Below, in pieces: positions 41,340 to 54,662 of a DNA stretch of 64,000 nt. The stretch comes from Poecilobothrus nobilitatus (lineage: Eukaryota > Arthropoda > Insecta > Diptera > Dolichopodidae). The stretch is taken from assembly GCA_947095535.1 (NCBI GenBank), contig OX352773.1:25503398-25567397 (forward strand), in the 5' to 3' direction. Below the pieces are notes generated by a model. The model did no database searches. It was given only the letters and a program-made list of their open reading frames with translations, and had not been told where the DNA came from. A program made the translations under genes and the position numbers. How positions within the stretch are numbered: the first letter of the stretch is position 1; each line of letters begins with the position of its first letter.

Positions 41340-42477
41340 TACAACATACAAATGATCGAGCTGGAGCATCGCAACAGAATAATCAAACTTTTGGAAAATA
41401 TTTTTGGCCTTGGAAAATAACACCATTTTGTTGTAAATTTTCATACTCATAAAGAAAATCTTGCATATAATTATCTACATCAAGTGGTTTTTCTTACGAA
41501 CATATGCTCCTATTATAAATGATCTGGCAGTAACCCACCGATGGATTTTAAAATAGGCCATAGTGACAATTCTGATGATTTAGATAGAGGAAGTCCATCA
41601 AATTTACATCTATTCCTATTTTATTTAACAAGTTAATATACTGTTCATTATTTTAAAAAAATAACATTAGGTATAACACTTAACAAATTGAAATTAATAA
41701 AATTTTTATCACTTTATACTTTCGTAATTTTTTTTATATTTTATAATTAATAATTAATATAAATATAATTATTTTACATATTATTAGAGCGATCAAATTA
41801 TTACGTAAGACTAACAATGCACATTAAAACGTATATGTATACAAGAACCACTTTTTGAAAATTTAACGTCAAATATTTTAATCGATTGCGTTGGTGCTAG
41901 ACGGGTGTTAAAGCAAATGCGTCATCTGCAACAAACACTTATGGTAACTCCTTAAATTGTTCAGAGATATCAGATGATAATCGAATTCTAAAAACAGAAA
42001 ATATTTATTAATTATAAAAAAATGCTATTTATCTTCTTGCGGCAGAGAAGAATTTGAATAAAATGTTTGCCCTAATGCGGAATTTCGGAAAATTCCTCCA
42101 TCACTTTGATCACAAATACCCATAAGTAGCAACGTGTATGTTTTCTTGTAGTTGAAATAATCCGGGCCTGATTTCAGTGGAGCCTGAAATGTTTTTGTAA
42201 AATTCAAATATATTTTTATCTTACAAATATGTAAGTCAATTAACTTATCTGAATTATGACGTGTTTCCCATCAATTGCTCCGATGCAGTGAAGAAAATTC
42301 CACTCATTTTCAAACCCCTCAGTAATTGTTCTGAAAGTTTGCTGATTAATATTCGGAAACACTTTACCTTTCAAAGCACAGACAATCGCCATAATTGTTT
42401 CCTTAATGAGCACTGCTGTCGGTGAACACTTGGAAGCTAATGACAAGCTTCTTTGTGATTCTCCAGTAGTTAAATAT
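41340..42477 (-). pseudogene. PIF-Harbinger DDE transposase, catalytic part
   Basis: Minus strand. The exon starting at 42477 after a TTTTTAG acceptor reads YLTTGESQRSLSLASKCSPT, EGFENEWNFLHCIGAIDGKH (first catalytic aspartate) and VIIQ. A 65-bp intron (42184-42248) has lost its donor G (ATAAGT instead of GTAAGT) but keeps its acceptor; the next exon reads APLKSGPDYFNYKKTYTLLL, MGICDQSDGGIFRNSALGQT (second aspartate region), then in another frame VFVADDAFAL near 41905-41935. Later remnants run to about 41340. Several stops. The N-terminal exon is cut off because the 4.2-kb element at 42491-46712 is inserted 14 bp upstream of the exon boundary. Confidence 0.8.
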
Positions 42478-42490
42478 CTAAAAATTAATT

Positions 42491-45400
42491 AGGGATGGAA
42501 AATCGTTTTTTCTCAAAAGGGGTAAAATCTACTTCGTGAAGGACTAGAAAGGGTTAGCCCTAAAATGCTTTTAAATTCTGTAAAATAAAAGTTTTTTAAG
42601 GAATTTCGCATTGACGTTTGGAATTATATTAAATAAAGTTTGTACTATCAGCAGTTGCTCATTTATTATTTATTAATTTAAATAATTTAAACATTTTACA
42701 TGTATATATTAAAAATTGTACCGAGCAACGCCGGATACATTTGCTAATACATTATTAAAATACATTTAAATTTTACAAGATTTACAGATTTTTCTTAGAA
42801 AACTATAATAAAATGAATAAGAAAACAACAATAGTAAAATTAATTAGGTTATTAAAATGTTACAAACATTTACAAATATTAATATAATTTTAAACAAAAC
42901 AATCTCAATCATTTTTTTCGCTAATTTAATTGTAAAGTATTTTACACCATTTCAATTGTATGGGATACACCATTTTATTTTTAATTTTATGTTGTTTTGA
43001 CAAAAACTTTCAAAGTATTTACTTCTAAATGAAATAGTTTATAAACATGTTACAATGTTGTTATAAAATTAAACCTACATGAAGATTTATTATACATTTT
43101 TATATTAATAAAAAACCATTTTAAATAGTTTACGTTTAAATTTTTTAATTATTAATGTTCATATAAAAATAAAATAAAATATATCCATAAAATTAACATA
43201 AATTGGAATTCAGTCAGAAAAGATTAAATTAAACATATTGAACAACAAACAAACATTTTTAATATTAAATTTTGTATACTCTACATATTTTCCTCTTCTT
43301 CGCAGTAATCAGGTTGTGGTAAGCAATTTCGTTTTTGTTTAACTGGAAGATTTTCGTAAAAATGCAACACATTTCTAGGCAATAATCCATCGCTACAAAG
43401 AGACATTAAATCCTTTTTCTTTTCTTCACTTATTTCTAATTTCTTGTCATATTTTTGTTTTAGTATTAATTTATCAATTGATACTCTACTTAGACGTGAT
43501 TTTCGCGTTTGGTTAAGATCAATTAGTGAAAAGTTCTTTTGCTCCCATTTAGTTTTAAACTGTATAGCATGAGGTGTTTCTTTGCTGAATTTTAAGCATT
43601 TTACATGCAACCAAGGTATTTTATTCCCTTCAGAATCAGTTTTCAAATCATGTTGCAAGCCAGAAAATAGATTCTTTAAATCGTAAAAATCAGGATAAGT
43701 CAATTCATTGACTGTGTATGGATTCTTGCGCCTTGAAATTCTTAAAATTGTTGGCCATTCTTTAGGCGAGTTATTAGTTTTTAGCTTTTTCTATGGTGGA
43801 GTGCATGCTATCGACCTCCATTTGGGTGTGCCCAGATTCCAAATATTTTATTTCAATGCATTCAATGGCTAAATAATGAACGCAGTAGATAAGTAATGCA
43901 GCGATAAACCTAAAAAATTTATGTTATAAAATCAGTCTTTAAAAAATAAAAATTAGATGTTACATTACCTATTACGGTTTTGGCCTCCGCAACAATCTTA
44001 ATAGAGAATTACGTGCTTTACAGAGGCAGAAAGTGTTTGTAAATGTTTAAATAAAATCGAACCTATTTCGTCGGAACCTCTTTCACCGTCGATCTCCATC
44101 CAAAAATTACAGAAACCTTTTTTGTTAGCTAAATCATATAATGTTAAATTATACGATCAAAATTTTCTTGTATAATAAAAAGAACTGACATTTGAGCTTA
44201 CAAAACAGACTGTAAATCAAAAGTGTATACTTTTAATTCATTGTTTTCTTTAGCCATAGTTTTATCTGCAATCTTTTCATTTCTGGCGAGTTCTTTGTTT
44301 TTAATATGACTTCTGTAATTTTCTTCAAATAAAGACTTATCATTTTTTTGCTGACCTCGACGATCTTTATCAACTGCTATGTTTAACTTTTCTTTAGCTT
44401 TTACACTCATCACTGCTCCATCTGAAACATTTAGTGTTGCTAAGTATAATTTCTTGCAAATTCTTTCATTTTAAAAATATACTCAAAGGTACAATTTCTT
44501 CTTGAGCCTTTTACAAGTTTTCTTACACATTCTTTTCGCAGAGCACTGTTATTTATAAACATTCTTTGTTTTCCAAAGTTTTCTAATCACCAATATGACC
44601 TGTTCATTTCCATTCGTGTTTCCTCATTAAATTTTTTATTGCAGTTTAATTTGCAATTACAGACGATTACTTTGGGATCTTTTCGCAGGACAACCTTACC
44701 CTTTTTTGTTGTATATTTTTGACCGGAATTTTTTAAGTATTTTCTTTTATTTTGATCCCAACTTTTTTCTTTCCGTATACGTTTTCTTGTATTACTTGCC
44801 ATTTTGTTGGATGATTCTTCGTCTTGTTCGACATTTGATATCAATAGCACCTCCCTATCAAAATTTTGTTCAATTATGTTGGTTGATTCTTCATCTTGTT
44901 GGACAGTTGATAACAATAGCTGCTGCTTATTAACATTTTGTTCAATTAGGTTAGTACTTGATTTGCTTGATTCATTAGAATAAATACTGGGTTCATAATT
45001 GTCATCAGAACCACTTGAAAAGTCTTCCAGGGATCTATCATCATCTAATAATTTTATTATCTCACTATGACTAACAACGTCGTTAATTCTATTTTTTTCA
45101 TTCATAATTTTATTACTTGTGATTTCAAATTTTAATTCAATTCAATTAAAAATAACTTATTCATCTTAATTTCTAAATAAGAATGATCAAAATAGATAAC
45201 TTAAAATAGAAATATATTTTGCTATAACGGACAATTTGAATTTTGAATTTTTGTTTCTGATTTTTTTTTTATGTTTAAACATAAACAAAATGCATGCCCT
45301 AAGTCGAATACATTACTTTGATTTTTAAGCAATTTAAAAAAAAAAAATATTTTAACTTAAATTTAAAACAATGTAAAACTTCAAATGAAATAGTGTATAA

Positions 45401-46712
45401 AACATTACAATACTTCATTTTCTTAGATAAAAAAAAAAATGTTAATCCTAATAAGATTTGAAATGATGTATGATCCTTATACATTATTTAAAAAATTTGA
45501 ATTAAAAATAAAAATTGTCAAATGGAGTTAAGTAAATAGAAATATGTTACTTTAAATCATATGAAAAAAAAAAAATATTAAATATTTGGTTATAAAATGG
45601 TGTATATAATTTAAAAACTTATTCATTTATATAAAACAAAATCTTTTTAAAATAAAACAAAAGTATAATCTCTTACACAATTTCTATACTAAACGATTTA
45701 TTATTCTTTCATATATAATATTTTTATTTTTTGCTATAAAAATGGCTACAATCAATCAAACATAGAAGTGTAAAGAGTTATACCTATAGAATTGAGGTTG
45801 AGTAATCCGATGGTGATATAGTCAAAAAACGGTGTATAACTATTATACGCTACTTTAATACTAGGGCGACGATTTATTCTAAACTTTGTTCTTGTAAATT
45901 GTTCTCATTGTCATTTTTTTTTTTAAAGTTTCTTAGAGGGTTGCCAAGTAAGAATAAAAGTAAGAAGAATGTTTTGAATTAAAAAAACCTTCTTAACGAA
46001 AACAATAAAAATATAAACTTATACATTTAAAAAAGAACATTCTTCAGAAGTAGTTTTTTCCTGGTTGTTTTCATTATTATTCTGATTTTTCTCAATATTT
46101 ATACTAACAAATATTTATTTTAGTTTTGACCAGTTAATATGTAAATACATATTTGTAGGTAGGTATGCACTTACTTATTTTGTTTCACAGAATCGCTCAG
46201 CCTGATTTTTTTTCCCAGAAACCACTTTGATAAGATATCTAAATTTTAAATATAAATTGAATTATACTAGCTATTGTTAGTAAATTAAATTATTTTTCAT
46301 ATTAAATTTATTGTAAAATTACCTTTTCATTGTCTTTAATTTAGTAATATCAAGTTTTCTAATTAATTTTAAACACTTCGTCACCATAACCCACAATATG
46401 AAATCACAACAAATCAAAATTAACTTACTGTTCGTTTCGTGAAATTTCAAAATTTGAAATTGACAAATGACAAATGACATCTAATAACCAATGCCATGTT
46501 TTTTTTTAATTTGTGATCTGTTGATATGAAATTACAAATTATTAATATTACAATATACAAATTATTCAATTTGTTTTCAGTTTTGATGAAATTTTTTGTA
46601 AATAGGTAGGTTGTTTTCATTTTTGATTGGAAATAGGAAGCGGGCGGGTTAAGTGTTAATATATGCCCAAATAGGGCTAGAAAAGCCCTATCGTGTTAGA
46701 TTTTCCATTCCT
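42491..46712. mobile_element. Second DUF7869-family element (diverged, internally deleted)
   Basis: 4.2-kb element bounded by short inverted repeats AGGGATGGAAAATC (42491) and the complement of AGGAATGGAAAATC (ending 46712). Internal to each end is a GGGCTT/AGCCC-type motif (gggttagccct; gggctagaaaagcccta). It contains a decayed gene of the same broad family as the 3.3-kb transposon but with different termini. Target duplication not recognised. It lies inside the intron of the PIF gene at 41340-42477. Confidence 0.6.
43281..45105 (-). pseudogene. DUF7869-family transposase, internally deleted
   Basis: Minus strand, ATG at 45103-45105. An acidic N-terminus (MNEKNRINDVVSHSEIIKLL, with SSGSDDNYEPSIYSN) carries two near-identical 20-odd-residue repeats (STVQQDEEST, SNVEQDEESS). 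A basic part and a cysteine cluster follow (CNCKLNCNKKFNEETRMEMN), then an in-frame TGA after YW and LENFGKQRMFIN. The ESHYxR region is absent, so an internal deletion is likely near 44420-44520. Downstream: KSLFEENYRSHIKNKELARN, TFDLQSVL, EIDGERGSDEIGSILFKHL, DCCGGQNRNR (near 43980), ESGHTQMEVDSMHSTIEKAK (43800-43860) and TYPDFYDLKNLFSGLQHDLK. These are the canonical landmarks of the family; the D, D and H/E positions parallel FDLQ, FSDSCASQN and HSFMPPDRVFG of the other copies. Confidence 0.72.
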
Positions 46713-49700
46713 GATTTGCAAGTTAATAGATGCGAATTTTGAATTGTGGAAGATTTTTAATATGCCTTTATAATATTAAATAAACTGTTATAACAAAAGC
46801 GTTTTAGGTAAATTTAAATTTAAAGCAATAATGCATTTATGCAAAAATGTAACTTAGAATCGCCAAAACTAAATGAAATTTGTGATATGTATGTATGTAC
46901 GAAATATTTTCGAATATATTGAAAATGAAAATATTGCTAACTCGGTTTTTTCACAATAAATTGAACATATGTTTTTATATATTTTAAATTAAGAAAAAAA
47001 TTTTTTTATAATATACATGTTATGTTTGTTATATATGTATGTATATTTACATACAATAAATAGGTATATTCATAGCTAACAATAATTTAGTAATAATCTA
47101 AATTATTGTTAGCTATGATATATTATATAATAAAATTGCTTTTTATAGAAACATTTTAAATTATAATTAAAAAAAAAATATGTAATGTGTATGTATAAGT
47201 TTAAAGGTATGTAAGTAGGTACTAGGTATCTATAAAAATTAATAATTTTATAATTAAGATTTACATATCTATACATATATACATGTTTGTACATTATGCA
47301 GATTTTATCGTAATGTCAAAATGTATAAAACTTGAAACATTTATTTTGAAATCATTTTTTTTCCATGTTAAAAATAAATTTTTTATTAATTACATAATTA
47401 TAAGTTGTAAGTAATAATATTATAATAAAAAATTAAAATAAGAAATTTCTTTAAAAAATTAAAAAAAAACTTTGTCAATTAAATTTGTTTAAAAAAAAAT
47501 AAAACTATATAGGTATGTACATATGTACATACATATAACTTCATTTTATTTCAATTAACTGTCATTTATGTAATTCATTTTATATTTTTTATTTAAAATA
47601 CTTGAATATATTACATATATTTTTTTTTAAATTAAAAAATGTTTACCATATTATTAAAATAAATTTAATATAAGTTATACTGCGCTGATATATTCATTTC
47701 ACACCCTATTCAAGTAGCAAGGGTTTTTAATTGTAAAAAAAAATTAGTGAAAAAAGTAGTTTTTCACAACAAATTCACCAATTGCTATCAAATATAGTGT
47801 AATATATAAGTTAAGAACATACATATGTACATATGTATGTATAATATGAACAAAATAAATAATATTACTGTATAAATTAATAATAGTTTTCGACCAATTT
47901 ATATTATATACATATGTATATATTTATAATAGTAAATGGCCTTCCTTAGTAGCCTATGGTTTTGTAATAATTATATAAATAAATAAACTTAAATAGCTAA
48001 TTAGATTTTATTTTCAGTACATAATAAAATTTATATTAATTATATAATAAGGAAATAAATATAAATAATAAAAAATGATTTCTTTCTGTTAAATGTTATT
48101 GCAAATTATGTATAATAACATATCATAAATCGATTAACGAAATCTGTTTAAAATTTTAATTAAAAATAATTTTTCAAAATTAAAAACAAAACAATATTTT
48201 AATATTTATTTGTTTTTTGTTTTTGTAATAAAAATTAATTCAAACTCTTAAATATGGAAATTTGAATAAATAAAAGAGATATAAAAAAAAAAACAAATTA
48301 AAATTTCTTTTATATGGTATCTTAAATTTACAGGTTATATTATTTTATCTATCAAAATATTATAGGAATAAATCTATTGGTTTTTATGATGGTCAACCGA
48401 GTTTTATTTTAAAATTTTGTTCTAACTGATCAATTTTAATAACAGATAAATTATTCTTTATTTTTTAGAGATTTTTTTACCCTGAAGTGACGAATTTGAA
48501 AATACAATAATTTTAACAATGCTTAAAACTTCTTTAATAGAGTTTCATTTTAATCAAAATTAAAAGGCGGTTAGAGAATAAATCATATCAGAATATATTC
48601 AGGTATTTATATATAGAATCATATATGTATGTATATAATATATTATGTATTCATATAGATATATAATCATATATCAAAAAGGAAATTAAAAGGAGCAGAA
48701 ACTACATTATAGTAAGTATATCTAAAAATTTGAACAGAATTTTTGAATCTTTATACCTACCCCGAATATTTAATGTTTCCAAAATTACTTGTGACTAATA
48801 AAGCTATTTTAGACAAAAAAAAATTTAAATGGATATTTGTTTTTCAAATGGTTTCTAATACTATAGATGTATTATAAATATATGAGAAGAAAAATGTCGT
48901 CGTCTCTTTTCTAAACTGTTTTCCTATCTTAAAAATATTCAGTTAAAAAAATACATATGCATCCATAGAAATATATTACTAATAACTAATAGATGGGAAG
49001 TTATGTATAGTCATTTCTTTTCCGCTTATGTGTTTTCCTATCTTAACGTATTCAGTCAAAAAAATCCATATGCATTTTATAATATGTACACATTTCGTTC
49101 ACTCAGCTGTTTATATTTATTAAAATAATGTAAATCAGTTTCTCATAACCAATTTCATTCAGAGATTTTAAGTTTTTATATTACTTAATAATTGATATAT
49201 GTATTTTGTTTTTAAAATTAAATTTAATTAAGGTTATTTAAAACTAGAACAGAAAAGTGTAACTTAAAGCAAATTAGAACAACATAATGAACACAAAACT
49301 AGATCACTTTCGAACAAAAGAAACCCGTTTCTAAAACTAATGTAACTTTTTTGCTCTAGGTTGTTCTAGGTAGTACTAGAGCTGAGCTGACTAATAAACA
49401 CACCTATTATATCTATGTGTGCAAATTGCATACATTTCGTTCATTTAACGAAAGTTTTTAATACTTAATAATTGAAATATTTTATTTTCAAAATTGAAAT
49501 TTAATTAAACAGTTTAAATAAAAAGTTATTAAAAATTTTAATTATTTATAAAGTATCGAAATAAGTGATACAGTTCCTAAACAAATTAGAAATGACACTA
49601 TTTTAACTTTTAGAAAACTATTTCTGAAGAAACTAAAATAATACATAAGCCGGTACACTCAGTTGTTTCTCGAAATTGACTGAAAACATATTCATACATA

Positions 49701-50867
49701 ACTAGCAAGTAGCAATATTTTTTCAGGCCTTGCATAACTTTAATTTTAATTTAATAAAAATACTTGAGGTAAACATACATTTATTTTAATTTAATAAAAA
49801 TTAAAATTAATGTATGTACATACATATGCACATATGTATGTATGTAAAAAAATTAAAAAATTAATGTAGATTATGAGCCGTGACATGAAATGAAGACACA
49901 AAAGCTGTATAAGAGCTGATTTAAAAAAAAAAATTACACGTAATTTTATGGGAGCTTTCCATAAGAGGCTGATAAAAATCGTTATAACTAGAAAAATATT
50001 ATTTTTTTTAAATTTCGTCAGAGCCAACAATAATGGAAAACATTATTGTAGGTAATGATTTCGTCCAAAGGTGGTCATAAAATCGCATCTTCAAATTTTT
50101 TTGATTTATAAATAATAAATATAATATGTAGTTTATTTAATATTATAATATTTTTGATTTATAAAATTTAAAAAATTTTAATATTTTCATTCAACAATTC
50201 TTTTAAAAAAACGTCGATCAATTTTGCAACTAAAGCTTCTGAACTTTTAATGTGAGTATAGAATTATAGATGTACTCTCATTTTATTTTTGACAAATGAT
50301 AAAAATCAGCAAAAATAAGCATAAAAGACTAAAAAGTTAAATGGTTAAAAATTAAGTAAAAATTTTGATTTGAAATCTGCATTTTCGACCAGTTATAGAA
50401 AAGATTAAAAATTTACAATAAAAAAAAAAAACATTCGATAATCGAAGATTTCCCTCGCAAAATCACAACTATTGTTATCTCATTGTAAATTTTTTTTTGA
50501 ATTTGGAGAAATGTCATTGTCTTGTCATAGCCTGATAATTATTGTAACTTTTAATTGATAATCAGAACCACGGCACCTAGCGGTAAATTCTGTACTTATG
50601 AAAGAATTATCGTATATTAACAATTGTTTGAATTATATGGCTGACTATAGGCTGGATAAGACATAAATATTGAGTTAATAAAATCAATATACATAAAAAA
50701 CAATATATGGGTCTGCGGTTACCACTGACTGAAAAACTAATAGTGTATTTTTTTATTCATTCCGGAATAAATGGAATGGATATAAAAGTGCAAAGGAATT
50801 AAAGGAATAAAAATTTGATTATGCTATTGGCAACATTTTGCTTTAGTAAATTGTTTATATTTTATGC
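46713..50867. other. 4-kb AT-rich region, no gene
   Basis: No coding signal in any frame. Frequent ACATATGTACATA-type words (for example near 47520, 47820, 49810). One perfect hairpin is listed separately. Confidence 0.5.
47070..47118. repeat. Perfect 20-bp-arm hairpin
   Basis: tcatagctaacaataattta, nine-base loop, then its exact complement. Short enough to be a cruciform or a minimal foldback. No flanking duplication recognised. Confidence 0.85.
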
Positions 50868-50871
50868 TTAA

Positions 50872-51269
50872 AGGCTAATTTTCATGGAAAAAATTTCATC
50901 CGATATCGGGTATTTAGAAAGAGCAAAATATATTTAATACTACTAATAGGAAAGAGGGAGAAAAATAATGAATTCAAATGTCATGTATCCATAAGAATGT
51001 TAGTAGTGTGCACCTTGGTTTTTGTGTACATACACATTTTTTACGGATGTGTTAAAAATATCGGAGATAATTGTAGAAAATTTAGCTTCAGAGCTAAATT
51101 TTATCCGATATTTTGGTATATCTCCGATATTTTCTGAACGCTTGTACAATTTTATTATTAATTCGTCCGATATTTTTGTGTTTTTTCTCTGTCACACAAG
51201 TAGTATTTTTGTATCTTCTGCCTATGCTCTAACAAATATCGCCGATATTTTTCTTCATGAAAATTACCC
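50872..51269. mobile_element. ~400-bp MITE with TTAA flanks and CCGATAT motifs
   Basis: Inverted ends AGGCTAATTTTCATG (50872) and CATGAAAATTACCC (to 51269), each bordered by TTAA (50868-50871 and 51270-51273), the piggyBac-type target site. Inside, CCGATAT or its complement occurs about six times (near 50909, 51060, 51111, 51123, 51168 and 51241), some as inverted pairs. The internal open frame at 51022-51273 is a by-product. Confidence 0.65.
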
Positions 51270-51273
51270 TTAA

Positions 51274-53643
51274 AAAATATTTAATATCTTATAATAAAAC
51301 AATGGATTTAAGTGCTGCTAATTTTATTTAAAATAAGCAATCAATTATTTTTAAATTTATAACGCAGTATTTAGCATAAAAGCAAACGTCAAGATTTAAA
51401 AAAAAACTTTATTTCATTTATTTCGCTTTTATGCTGCTTTTAAATGACAGAATGAACATAATTCGTCTAGAATGTACAGAATGAATAAAAAGACGCGCAT
51501 GGAATGAATAAAAAAAAACGCAAAAGAATATTCTGTTCATTCTGGAGGAATAATAAAAACACACGATAAATGTATAATCAGGGCCACTTCATTACTTATT
51601 CAGTAAATAATAAAAAATTATCCAATAATAATTTTAAAAAAAAGTATAATTCCAGACATACTGCTGTCTGCGAACAAAGCTGATATTTATTTTAGAGACT
51701 CGATTTCTAAATTCTTTTCAAATAGATGACATGACATGTGCACAATCTAAGCCACCTAGTGTGGTTGTGTGTAGTGACAGTATCATGGTGGCTTTCAGGC
51801 TTTGGCACACGCACAAAGCACAATCCACATGACGTTTAGCTAAAAAAATTTAATATGTATTTATTTTTGTTTACACGGATTGAAAAATAAAAATACAAAT
51901 TTGTAGATAATTAATGTTTATTTTTTTATTATTTATTTACTTCGAAAAATAAGAGTTTAAATTGAAATACTTATATGTATTCTTAGTTTATTCAAATTTA
52001 TCATATATTCATTGCAGAGAAGATTTGGAAAGTTCCTTTTAAATATTAGATTTAAAAAAAAAATAATTGGGAAAATTAAATTAAAATAAAATTGAAGATA
52101 AAGAATGTGAAACCTTATAATTTGTTTATTGAATAACTGTGTATTTGTAATAAAAGTTTTAAAATAATATTTTCATTGAAAACATTTTAAAGGATTAATT
52201 AATATGTAAAATGCAAATGCATAAGTGTCTGAATAATCTGAATAACAATTTAGAAATAAAATAGGAAATAAAAAATTTGCATTCATAATGAATGATTTGA
52301 TTTTATATATGGACATGTATTTATGTATAATGTACGTAGTATAATTTTAAAAATATTACTTATTTTGCAATCAAACTACCATATTATGGACCTACAGAAT
52401 ATTCATAATTTACAAAATGGGTAAAAAAAGCACCGGAAAAAAAAAGAAACAACCAAATTTTTTAGATATCCGTTGAAAAATATAAAGAAAACAATGCTAA
52501 TATTCAACACAACAAACATATATTTGTTTGTTACAAACTAATACATTTGTGAAAATATAAACAAACGGCAAAATGTGGACAAACAATAATCAGTCATCTC
52601 CTTCAGAGTTGGCCTCTGGTATTGAGATAATTATTAGAATTTTGCAAACTTAGATCTAAATTATAAAATGTAAATTTGTATTGAAGAATGTATTTAGAAT
52701 GATAAGTAATATTCAAATTTGTTTTATATTTAATGATTAATTGATATTAAGTTGAAGATAATTTATATATACGATTCAAATTGAATTAAGATTTAACTTA
52801 GTGATTTTTATTTTAAATAATGACTATTAAAAAAAAATGTAAGTTCCTATTCTAAGGAAATGAAGTTACATTCTAAATACATGTGTACGTAATAAAGAAA
52901 AGGGAAAAAATCAAGGAACAATCAACAATCTTATATTATTTTATACTATCAGTAAGTAGATCTCCCATAAATATTTATTATTGATCTTAAAAATTGTAAT
53001 TTTACGAAATATAAAAACATAAGTATCATTTTATAAAATAATTTTGCTTGAATTTTGGTTATAAAAAAGAAAATTAATCCTTTGTTTAAAATTCTTGTGT
53101 CTTAAAACTGAATTTTGCATATTATGTAGGTACATACACATTTGAAAAAAATTATTTAGCTGAATTTTTTTGTTAAGACTTTACTTTATTTTTTTTCCAG
53201 TTTTAACTTGTGAAAATATCAGAATCGCTCACTATAAACTGAAAAAGGGCATTTATTTTAAGTTTATACTTTGTTTTATTTTTTTATTTTTTGCGGCAGA
53301 TAAGATATTAATTTTATAAGCCTGTGACCAGGTGAGGTGTGATCGTAATATAGTATGTATTACCAAAGATATTAAATATGTATTTAATGTCTTTGGTATT
53401 ACATAATAGTATTTAATACTAGCAAGATGAGCAAGATAGTGCTCAATTTCAAAAACATTTTTGGCAATTACATTTTTTTTGATATTTTCAATAAATGTTA
53501 GTAGGAATGTTGCTAATAATTTAAAAAAATTTAAATTATATTTTCAATTATATTCTTTATTACGTTCCTACCTTGTATAAGATAAAGAAACCATTTCGTA
53601 TATTAATGGTATTTTGAAAATCTGATTTTTTAAAATAATTTTT
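51274..53643. other. AT-rich DNA with scattered short repeats
   Basis: No gene. 51460-51560 holds repeated gaatga-type words (agaatgaataaaa, ggaatgaataaaa). 51725-51835 is a GC-richer patch (ctagtgtggttgtgtgtagt) of unknown origin. An imperfect hairpin at about 53358-53404 pairs taccaaagatattaaata with tatttaatgtctttggta. Confidence 0.45.
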
Positions 53644-54662
53644 TAGGTCTGTTTAATCGAGGCTCACAACAATTACTTAGGTCTTGGATGTGAGTCTCGA
53701 TTATAGCCATATAAGCGTGTACAAAAGTTTAAAAAATGATAGGGAAAGTAGTCTCGACGTATACTATTACGATATTGAAGCAATTTATCTTAAGAAGCTT
53801 TTAAAATAAAAAATTTAAAGGCAGACAATTTTTTAAATGCATATTTATGAATGAAAATATTATATTTAAAAATATTTTTCTTCAATAAATTATGTAAAAA
53901 AGATGCGACTTTAATTTTCTCTTTGGACAAAATTGAATTAAAGTAAATGGTTTTTGTGTTATTTCAAAAGATTTATAGTTGGCCCCCTATTTTTTTCATA
54001 AGACTACGTGTAAATTGTTTAAAAGCTGGCCCCTTATTAAGCTTTTACTCTCTGCATTTCATAGCCTGATAATTGATGTGAGTCTCAGTTTGGTATAAAA
54101 CTTGCAAAAACTTTAAAAAGTGAGCAACGTGACGTGACTCGAAAAAAGGAGATATAAAAGTGTCATTTCCTCTCAATTGAAAGTAAAATATACCAAACAC
54201 TTTTCTTGCAAAAACTTTTTAGTATTTTGATTTTTGACAATTTATATTCATAGTTGAAATTTAAAAAGGTAAACAAAAAAAAAAAAAAAATGATATATTT
54301 TTTACATTAATCATAACATATTTTATTTAATTAATTTTTAAATTAACATTAAAAATTAATAATGTCGTACTCGCAAAAACAAACAATCAAACATTTTTTA
54401 TTATTATTATAATTTCTAACCTCAAACTATTTAAAATTTTTGACAATTACCCAACAACAACTTTTGACACTTTTCATTCTTTTTAAAAGTAGAAAATTGT
54501 ACTTTTTAAAACTTTAAAATAAGGGGAAGTGCATACGTCATCGTGACGTCACATTTTTCTCTCTTTATCCATCAAAAAGTAAAAAGTTTTTGCATGGAAA
54601 CTTGCGAGACTTTTTAAAGTTTTAAAAAGTTTTAAAAACTTTTCACATACAAAACAGACCTA
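53644..54662. mobile_element. Possible 1-kb inverted-repeat element
   Basis: Ends TAGGTCTGTTT (53644) and AAACAGACCTA (54652-54662) are exact complements. Inside, inverted aatcgaggctcaca/tgtgagtctcgatt (53656-53700) and repeated acttgcaaaaacttt (about 54106, 54205) with related text near 54580-54640. The short match length leaves this tentative; no target duplication confirmed. Confidence 0.35.

Noticed and set aside
51022..51273. 83-codon open frame on +
   Set aside because: It spans the MITE and even includes its right inverted repeat; no protein motif.
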